From Eubacterium sp. (GTDB lineage Bacteria; Bacillota; Clostridia; Lachnospirales; Lachnospiraceae), in NCBI GenBank assembly GCA_003486385.1, contig DNFT01000112.1, positions 93,491 to 113,420 on the forward strand: a stretch of 19,930 nt of DNA, read 5' to 3'. Below, in pieces: positions 14,114-19,930 of this stretch; within the stretch, counting starts at the first letter, position 1, and every line of letters begins with the position of its first letter. The notes beneath the pieces are model-generated. The model did no database searches. It was not told where the DNA came from and saw only the letters and a program-made list of their open reading frames with translations. The position numbers and the translations under genes are program-made.

Positions 14114-14142
14114 TTGACATTTACAAAAACAGGTATTACTAT
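14114..14142 (+). promoter_or_regulatory. Promoter of htpG
   Basis: TTGACA (14114-14119), 17 bases, TACTAT (14137-14142). The predicted RNA start is near 14149. The CIRCE element is immediately upstream and a CIRCE half-site follows about 12 bases after the start. Confidence 0.75.
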
Positions 14143-14236
14143 ATAACTGTTGCAGCTTGAGAGTGCTAAAATAAGGTGCAGCTATATAAAATTGTGAAAT
14201 AAAAAATGATGAATTCAGTATACGGAGGTTATGATA

Positions 14237-16240
14237 ATGGCTAATACACATGGTAGTTTATCAATTAACAGTGACAATATTTTTCCTATAATCAAGAAGT
14301 GGTTATATTCAGACCATGATATTTTCTACAGAGAGCTTATCTCCAATGGTTGTGATGCAATAACGAAGCTCAAGAAGCTTGAACTCATGGGCGAGTACAG
14401 TGCACCGGAGGACAACAAGTATCAGGTTAAGGTTATTGTAAGTGCTAAGGATAAGACAATCAAGTTTATCGACAATGGTCTTGGTATGACTGCAGACGAG
14501 GTCAATGAGTACATCTGCCAGATAGCTTTCTCAGGAGCTGAGGCATTCCTTGAGAAGTACAAGGACAAGGCTAACGAGGATCAGATTATCGGACATTTCG
14601 GACTTGGTTTCTATTCGGCATTCATGGTTGCTGACCGTGTCACAATAGACACACTCTCATATCAGGAGGGAGCTAAGCCTGTTCACTGGGAGTGCGATGG
14701 CGGTACAGAGTATGATATGGAAGAGGGTACTAAGACAACAAGAGGTACTGAGATTACTCTCTATCTGTCTGAGGAGTGCAATGAGTTCGCCAATGAGTAC
14801 CGTGCAAAGGAAGTTATAGAGAAGTATTGTTCCTTCATGCCTGTTGAGATATATGTTGAGAATGCGGACGCAGGTGAGCAGTACCAGACAATCAACGAGG
14901 ATGAGCTTCTTGACACAGATAAGGTTGTGGAGACAATCGTTGAGGAAGCTAAGACTGAGGAGATTGAGAAGGAGGATGGAACAAAGGAGACAGTTGAGAC
15001 AGTTCCGGCTTCTAAGAAGCTTAAGATTGTAAAGAGACCGGTTCCTATAAATGATACAACACCTCTTTGGACAAAGCATCCTAATGACTGCACAGAGGAG
15101 CAGTACAAGGAGTTCTACCGCAAGGTATTTAAGGATTACAAGGAGCCGCTTTTCTGGATTCACCTTAACATGGACTATCCGTTTAACTTAAAGGGTATCT
15201 TATATTTCCCTAAGTTAAATACTGAGTATGATACAATAGAGGGAACAATAAAGCTTTACAACAATCAGGTGTTCATCGCTGATAACATTAAGGAGGTTAT
15301 TCCTGAGTTCCTTATGCTCTTAAAGGGTGTTATCGACTGTCCTGATCTTCCTCTCAATGTATCGAGAAGTGCACTTCAGAATGATGGTTTTGTAAAGAAG
15401 ATTTCCGACTATATCACCAAGAAGGTTGCCGACAAGCTCACCGGTATGTACAAGACTGAGAAGGAGAACTATGAGAAGTACTGGGATGACATTAACCCGT
15501 TCATCAAGTACGGCTGCTTAAAGGATGACAAGTTCTATGATAAGATGAAGGATTATATCCTCTTTAAGAACCTTGATGGCAAGTATCTCACACTTCCTGA
15601 GTGCCTTGAGGAGAACAAGGAGAAGCATGAGAACACTGTATTCTATGTAAAGAATGAGACAGAGCAGGGTCAGTATATAAAGATGTTTAAGGAGGCAGGC
15701 TTAGACGCTGTTATACTCACACACAACATTGATTCGGCATTCATCAATCATATTGAGCAGAAGAATGAGGGCGTCAGGTTCTTAAGTATTGATTCCGACC
15801 TTACAGAGACCTTTAAGGAGGAGCAGACAGAGGACGAGGCTAAGGCGCTCAAGGATAGAGAGGACAAGCTCTCAGAAGTATTTAAGAAGGCTCTTGGCAA
15901 CGATAAGCTTGCTGTCAAGCTTGAAAAACTGAAGAATGAGTCGATTGCTTCAATGATTACCGTGTCCGAGGATTCAAAGCGTATGCAGGATATGATGAAG
16001 ATGTACGGTATGTATGGCATGGATCCTTCAATGTTCGGACAGGAGGGACAGACACTTGTCCTCAATGCAAAGCACCCACTTGTACAGTATGTTGAGGCTA
16101 ATCCGGAGGGAGAGAACACAGCAATCTTCTGTGAGCAGTTATATGATCTTGCAGAGCTTGCACACGCACCTCTTAAGCCGGAGCGCATGAGTGCATTTAT
16201 CGAGAGAAGCAACAAGCTCATGGAGATTATTGCGAAGTAA
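14237..16240 (+). CDS. htpG: Molecular chaperone HtpG (bacterial Hsp90)
   Basis: Dimeric cytosolic ATP-driven chaperone. The N-terminal GHKL ATPase shows ELISNGCDA (33-41, catalytic Glu33), DNGLGMT (79-85) and GHFGLGFYS (119-127). The middle domain starts near PLWTKHPNDCTEEQYKEFY (276-294) and holds LNVSRSALQ; the C-terminal dimerisation domain ends in a Met-rich stretch and LVLNAKHPLV. At 667 residues it is about 40 longer than typical bacterial HtpG. The extra length is mainly a Glu/Lys/Thr-rich linker (about 209-275) between ATPase and middle domain, recalling the charged linker of eukaryotic Hsp90. The ATG at 14237 is 8 bases after GGAGG; the ATG at 14231 is too close to it. Heat-shock control by HrcA is indicated by the CIRCE element. 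It is followed by a strong terminator. Confidence 0.96.
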   Translation: MANTHGSLSINSDNIFPIIKKWLYSDHDIFYRELISNGCDAITKLKKLELMGEYSAPEDNKYQVKVIVSAKDKTIKFIDNGLGMTADEVNEYICQIAFSGAEAFLEKYKDKANEDQIIGHFGLGFYSAFMVADRVTIDTLSYQEGAKPVHWECDGGTEYDMEEGTKTTRGTEITLYLSEECNEFANEYRAKEVIEKYCSFMPVEIYVENADAGEQYQTINEDELLDTDKVVETIVEEAKTEEIEKEDGTKETVETVPASKKLKIVKRPVPINDTTPLWTKHPNDCTEEQYKEFYRKVFKDYKEPLFWIHLNMDYPFNLKGILYFPKLNTEYDTIEGTIKLYNNQVFIADNIKEVIPEFLMLLKGVIDCPDLPLNVSRSALQNDGFVKKISDYITKKVADKLTGMYKTEKENYEKYWDDINPFIKYGCLKDDKFYDKMKDYILFKNLDGKYLTLPECLEENKEKHENTVFYVKNETEQGQYIKMFKEAGLDAVILTHNIDSAFINHIEQKNEGVRFLSIDSDLTETFKEEQTEDEAKALKDREDKLSEVFKKALGNDKLAVKLEKLKNESIASMITVSEDSKRMQDMMKMYGMYGMDPSMFGQEGQTLVLNAKHPLVQYVEANPEGENTAIFCEQLYDLAELAHAPLKPERMSAFIERSNKLMEIIAK

Positions 16241-16264
16241 TAGCTATAAGGTTCAAGCTGTAAA

Positions 16265-16293
16265 TTGCGTTATATCATAGATTGACATTATAA
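16265..16293 (+). promoter_or_regulatory. Possible promoter of the ABC exporter operon
   Basis: TTGCGT (16265-16270), 17 bases, TTATAA (16288-16293). The -10 box touches the base of the following hairpin, so an RNA started here would open with a hairpin and a T run. Confidence 0.35.
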
Positions 16294-16337
16294 AAAAGAT
16301 GTACTATCATCTGGTTGGTTGATAGTACATCTTTTTT
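16292..16337 (+). terminator. Strong terminator after htpG
   Basis: AAAAAAGATGTACTATCA and its exact complement with a 10-base loop, an 18-bp perfect stem ending in a T run. It lies 28 bases before the first ABC gene. Confidence 0.9.
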
Positions 16338-16364
16338 AGTAATAGGACAAGGAAGAAAGGACTT

Positions 16365-18158
16365 ATGAAAAAAGAAAATTTTGATGCTGATAATTTTAAC
16401 GCAGACAGGATAAGTTCTTATTTTAAGGCTGAGTGGGGAGTTCTTACAGCGGTGACGGTGTCGGGATTTGTGTACAATCTGGGACTTCTTGCGGGTCCGT
16501 GGTTTGAGGGTCTTATGACAGGCTGCCTTGTGGACATTCTTGGCGGAAGGAAGAACTTTAATGATATGCTCATCCTTGTGCTTGTCTACGTGGTTGTCAC
16601 AGGAATAGTGCAGGGTTCAAGGTATATTAAGCGTTTTTATGTGAGACGTTTTGCGAACAATGTCAACAGAAGGATGAAGCATGTGCTGTATGGAAGCCTT
16701 GTGAGAAAGAGCAGGCAGGAGATAAATGAGGAGGGCGTTGGAAATGTCATGACCAAGGCAATCCTTGATGTAGATGACTGCGTGGAAGGTATGAGAAAGT
16801 TCACAACAGAGATTTTTGATACCGGAGTTGCGATGGCAGCCTATATGGGTATGCTTTTGTGGTATGACTGGAGACTGGCAATCATAAGTCTTGTGTTCCC
16901 TCCGATTTCTTATGTTGTTGCAGAGAAGATGAAGGTTGTGGTTCAGCGTACAGGAGCAGCATACAAGAAGCAGTCGGGAATACTGAGCGATGCGACGCTT
17001 GACAGGGCTTCAAATGCCATAACCTACCGAGTGTTTGGATGTGAGGAGGAGAGAAGAAGCGATTATGAGAGCAGGCTGTCGGCGTATGAGAAGGCGGCTG
17101 TGAAGGCAAATATATGGAACACGATGATGACTCCGCTGTACAGGGTTATTTCTATGATAGGAGTTATCTTTATCCTGTATTTTGGCGGAAAAAATGTTCT
17201 TGGCACAGGCTGGAAGCTATGGAATATCGCGGCATTCACCACATTTTTGTCATGCTTTACCAAGCTGTCGGTGAAGTCATCAAAAGCGGCTAAGCTTTTT
17301 AACGCCGTTCATAAGGCACAGGTATCATGGAAGAGAATCAAGCCGCTTATGAAGCGTGAAGAGGAAAATGCGGAGAGCAAAGCCGGTGCCGGAAATGTGA
17401 TACAGGCGGATAAAGCAGCTGTTAAGGAGCTTGAGGTGAATAAGCTTGGCTTCAGATATCCGAATATGGCAGACGATGAAAAGATATTTGAAAAGATATC
17501 CTTCAAGGCACAGCCTGGACAGATGATAGGTATAACAGGACCTGTGGCATGCGGCAAATCGACCTTTGGAAAGGTATTTTTATGTGAGTACCCTTATGAG
17601 GGCAGCATTAAGTTTGACGGCAGGGAGCTTTCGCAGCTTACTGATGTGGAGCGCGCGGGCATGATAGGCTATCTTGGGCATGACACGGAGTTGTTTGCGG
17701 ATACTATAAAGAACAATATACTTCTTGGCGATGACAGTGACGAGAAGGAGCTTCTTGGGAAGGTGTGCTTCGATGGTGAGGTGGCAGCAATGGAAGCCGG
17801 GGTGAACACAATGGTTGGAACAGGCGGTGTAAGGCTGTCCGGCGGCCAGGCACAGAGACTGGCACTTGCAAGAACTATATGTCACGAAAGACCGGTCATG
17901 ATTTTAGATGACCCATTCTCAGCACTTGACAAGAACACGGAAAAACAGGTTTATGATAATCTGAGGAGTATGTCCGGGAATAAAATAGTATTTCTTATCT
18001 CACACAGACTGTATATGTTTCCGGAGCTGGATAAGATTATATGGCTTGAGAACGGCAGAGCGGAGGTAGGCACGCATGAAGAGCTTATGCACAGAGTGCC
18101 TGAATATGCGAAGCTTTATAATGACCAGAAGGGAGGCGGTATGGATGAAGTCTGGTGA
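16365..18158 (+). CDS. Heterodimeric ABC exporter, subunit 1 (degenerate catalytic site)
   Basis: Half-transporter with an N-terminal membrane domain (about 25-320, several hydrophobic helices) and an ATPase domain (about 355-590), 597 residues. Walker A reads GPVACGKST (392-400, Ala where Gly is usual), the Q-loop position holds His439 in YLGHDTELF instead of Gln, the signature LSGGQ (491-495) is intact, Walker B ends LDD (514-516) with Asp516 replacing the catalytic Glu, and His547 is present in SHRL. This is the pattern of the non-hydrolysing half of exporters such as TM287/288, BmrCD and LmrCD. Start supported by AGAAAGGA upstream. Its last 14 bases overlap the start of subunit 2, a usual sign of coupled translation. 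The substrate (drug, lipid or peptide) is unknown. Confidence 0.9.
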   Translation: MKKENFDADNFNADRISSYFKAEWGVLTAVTVSGFVYNLGLLAGPWFEGLMTGCLVDILGGRKNFNDMLILVLVYVVVTGIVQGSRYIKRFYVRRFANNVNRRMKHVLYGSLVRKSRQEINEEGVGNVMTKAILDVDDCVEGMRKFTTEIFDTGVAMAAYMGMLLWYDWRLAIISLVFPPISYVVAEKMKVVVQRTGAAYKKQSGILSDATLDRASNAITYRVFGCEEERRSDYESRLSAYEKAAVKANIWNTMMTPLYRVISMIGVIFILYFGGKNVLGTGWKLWNIAAFTTFLSCFTKLSVKSSKAAKLFNAVHKAQVSWKRIKPLMKREEENAESKAGAGNVIQADKAAVKELEVNKLGFRYPNMADDEKIFEKISFKAQPGQMIGITGPVACGKSTFGKVFLCEYPYEGSIKFDGRELSQLTDVERAGMIGYLGHDTELFADTIKNNILLGDDSDEKELLGKVCFDGEVAAMEAGVNTMVGTGGVRLSGGQAQRLALARTICHERPVMILDDPFSALDKNTEKQVYDNLRSMSGNKIVFLISHRLYMFPELDKIIWLENGRAEVGTHEELMHRVPEYAKLYNDQKGGGMDEVW

Positions 18159-19884
18159 AAATGACAGAAAAAAGGGCGGACATGTTGGAAGCATTATTTT
18201 ACATACAGTAACAGGCTATGGTTTTCTTTCCGCAGGCATTTTAATTGCGGTTGTGGGCGCGGTAGTGCTGGCGCTGATTCCACCGCTTGTACTTGGAGAT
18301 ATAGTCGATACATTGACAACAGGAAGCACACTTCCACTTAGGATGGTTGTTTTTTATTTTATTATGCTTGCGATGACAGGTATTATGGAATCGGCAAGGG
18401 AGGGACTTCTCACCGTATTTGGACAGAAGATAACACATGCTGTGCGAAGCAGCCTCATGGAAAAGCTTATAAAGCTGTCGGCGGATGAGCTCAACAGGCA
18501 GGAACCGGGAAATCTTGTGTCAAGGTTCGTCGGTGATGTCGATACAGTTGAGAATCTGTTCACATCGGGAATCATAAGCATGTTCGCCGACGTATGCAGG
18601 ATAATCAGTATTATTGTGGTTATATGGGTTAAAAATATGGGGCTTGCGATTGTGCTTTTATTGCTGCTGCCGGTGTTGTTTCTGTTTACCGGATATGTGC
18701 AGAAGAACATGCTTGCCTCACAGCTTGAAAACAGAAGGGCAGTCGGCAGGGCTTCCGGTCATGTTCCTGAGACAATCCATAATATAAGGACAATCCACTG
18801 CCTTAGGAAGGAACGGTATATGGAGGAAAAGTATGACACATATATCGGGCAGAGCTACCGAGCTATGGAGAAGACCAATTTCTATGATGCTGTATACTCA
18901 CCTGTCATACTGATACTCAACGCGGTGGTTGTTGCTGTTGTAATGCTTCTGTCTGCGTCCGGGAATACGGGTGTGCTTGCGTTCTTCGGAATGTCTGCAG
19001 GTACAGCAGTTGCTGTAATCAACTATATATCAGAGATTTTCTCACCTGTGGAGAGCCTTGGAATGGAAATACAGACAATCCAGTCCGCATTCGCCGGCAT
19101 AAAGAGGATAAATGAGTTCCTGGAGCTTCCTGAGAAGAACAAGTACGATGGTACTAAAAGCAGGCTTGCGGAGCGTGTTGACAGCGAAGATAAAGAAGGT
19201 AAAAATAAAGAAGAAAATATTTCCGGAAACAGCATTGAAAATCAGGAGGAATTGAATGGACAACCGGTGGTTGAACTTAAGAATGTCACATTTGGTTATG
19301 ATGAGCATGTGGTTCTCGACAATGTGAGCTTTGCAATAAGAAAGGGAGAACAGGCCACACTTTCAGGAAGAACAGGTGCGGGAAAAAGTACAATATTCAA
19401 GCTTCTGCTTGGCTTATACGAACCGCAGAGCGGATGCGTGCTCATAAATGGAATGCCAGCGTCAACCATTGAGGATTCCCGGAGAAGAAGACTGTTCGGC
19501 TATGTTGAACAGTCATTCCACATGGTTCCGGGGACGGTAAAAGAGCAGATAACGCTGTTTGACAAGTCGATTACGGACGATGCCGTAAAAGCTGCTGCAA
19601 GGCTCGCGGGGCTGGATGATACGATAATGAAGCTTGGGAACGGATATGATACAGTGTGCACTCACGGATTATTCTCGCAGGGACAGTGGCAGCTTCTTTC
19701 AATTGCAAGAGCCGCGGCGGCAGAGCCGGAGCTCCTACTGCTTGATGAGATAACGGCTAATCTCGATGCCGAGACGGAAAAGACGGTTTTACAGGCATTG
19801 AAAAATGTGTCAAAGGACAGAACAGTGCTCTCAATCTCACATAGAACGATGGCTGAAACAGGACGTATTATTTCTATACAATGA
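18145..19884 (+). CDS. Heterodimeric ABC exporter, subunit 2 (catalytically competent site)
   Basis: Partner half-transporter of 579 residues: membrane domain about 15-325, then a hydrophilic Lys/Glu-rich linker (about 330-373), then the ATPase domain. Walker A GRTGAGKST (408-416), Q-loop Gln456, Walker B LLLDE with catalytic Glu535, and His566 are canonical, but the signature reads FSQGQ (510-514) instead of LSGGQ. Combined with subunit 1 this makes one consensus ATP site (Walker A/B of subunit 2 with LSGGQ of subunit 1) and one degenerate site. The start at 18145 is 8 bases after GGGAGG and overlaps the end of subunit 1. The chain stops 13 residues after the switch histidine (RIISIQ), without the usual final Gly-x-x-x-Glu-x-Gly region; some clostridial exporters appear to end similarly. 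Confidence 0.9.
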   Translation: MKSGENDRKKGGHVGSIILHTVTGYGFLSAGILIAVVGAVVLALIPPLVLGDIVDTLTTGSTLPLRMVVFYFIMLAMTGIMESAREGLLTVFGQKITHAVRSSLMEKLIKLSADELNRQEPGNLVSRFVGDVDTVENLFTSGIISMFADVCRIISIIVVIWVKNMGLAIVLLLLLPVLFLFTGYVQKNMLASQLENRRAVGRASGHVPETIHNIRTIHCLRKERYMEEKYDTYIGQSYRAMEKTNFYDAVYSPVILILNAVVVAVVMLLSASGNTGVLAFFGMSAGTAVAVINYISEIFSPVESLGMEIQTIQSAFAGIKRINEFLELPEKNKYDGTKSRLAERVDSEDKEGKNKEENISGNSIENQEELNGQPVVELKNVTFGYDEHVVLDNVSFAIRKGEQATLSGRTGAGKSTIFKLLLGLYEPQSGCVLINGMPASTIEDSRRRRLFGYVEQSFHMVPGTVKEQITLFDKSITDDAVKAAARLAGLDDTIMKLGNGYDTVCTHGLFSQGQWQLLSIARAAAAEPELLLLDEITANLDAETEKTVLQALKNVSKDRTVLSISHRTMAETGRIISIQ

Positions 19885-19892
19885 TGTTGGGG

Positions 19893-19930
19893 TCAAAATA
19901 TGCCAACTTAATTTACGAGTGTATAACGTA
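19893..19930 (-). repeat. Dispersed bipartite repeat, copy 3
   Basis: On the minus strand: TACGTTATACAC (19930-19919), 20 bases, TTTTGA (19898-19893), the same as copies 1 and 2 but inverted. It begins 8 bases after the stop of ABC subunit 2 and ends exactly at the window end. Confidence 0.7.

Noticed and set aside
14143..14169. Second complete CIRCE element
   Set aside because: Only the right half GAGTGCTAA is intact; the left arm at the required distance (ATAACTGTT) does not match.

Overview
The window looks like a stretch of chromosome from a low-to-mid GC, Gram-positive anaerobe, most likely a Lachnospiraceae-type Clostridia. This is inferred from gene families (DUF1540, DUF1292, a clostridial-type HtpG, an ECF transporter S component, a PrsA-like lipoprotein, SipS-type signal peptidase), from GGAGG ribosome sites and from a CIRCE operator. 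I see no phage, integrase, transposase, CRISPR array, tRNA or rRNA. Most genes are housekeeping genes; the less ordinary material is in leaders, repeats and intergenic spaces.

Layout. 90-2333 (+) encodes a type IIA topoisomerase A subunit (ParC-like). It converges on a minus-strand block (2478-4566): a 7-bladed lactonase, then, further upstream on that strand, an ECF S component and a membrane-anchored DUF4430 (transcobalamin-like) protein headed by a cobalamin riboswitch and its promoter (4645-4889). This is a B12-regulated uptake unit that must borrow its energising module from elsewhere. 5263-6563 (+) holds a DUF1624 acyltransferase-like membrane protein and a cysteine-rich DUF1540 protein, followed by a terminator and a 180-bp array built on an exact 10-bp period. 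6919-8847 (+) is a UvrD/PcrA-type helicase whose 3' end carries, in antisense, the terminator of the convergent DUF1292 gene (8869-9204, -).

9590-10054 (+) is an Lrp/AsnC regulator with a promoter and a leader that ends in a terminator-like hairpin just before the ribosome site, a possible attenuator. 10225-12918 (+) is a four-gene run behind a near-consensus promoter: Maf, a Cof-type HAD phosphatase, an 85-residue acidic protein and a PrsA-like foldase lipoprotein. 13125-13982 (-) is signal peptidase I with a long Asn/Asp-rich N-terminal tail. Foldase and signal peptidase, which both serve secretion, converge on a shared terminator. 14237-16240 (+) is HtpG behind a CIRCE (HrcA) operator. 16365-19884 (+) is a two-gene heterodimeric ABC exporter whose ATP-site motifs are degenerate in a complementary way.

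Dispersed signal. Three copies of a bipartite motif, TACGTTATACAC-N20-TTTTGA, occur in non-coding DNA at 9-46 (+), 4941-4978 (+) and 19893-19930 (-), always with exactly 20 bases between the halves. I do not recognise it. Two of the copies lie at the very ends of the window.
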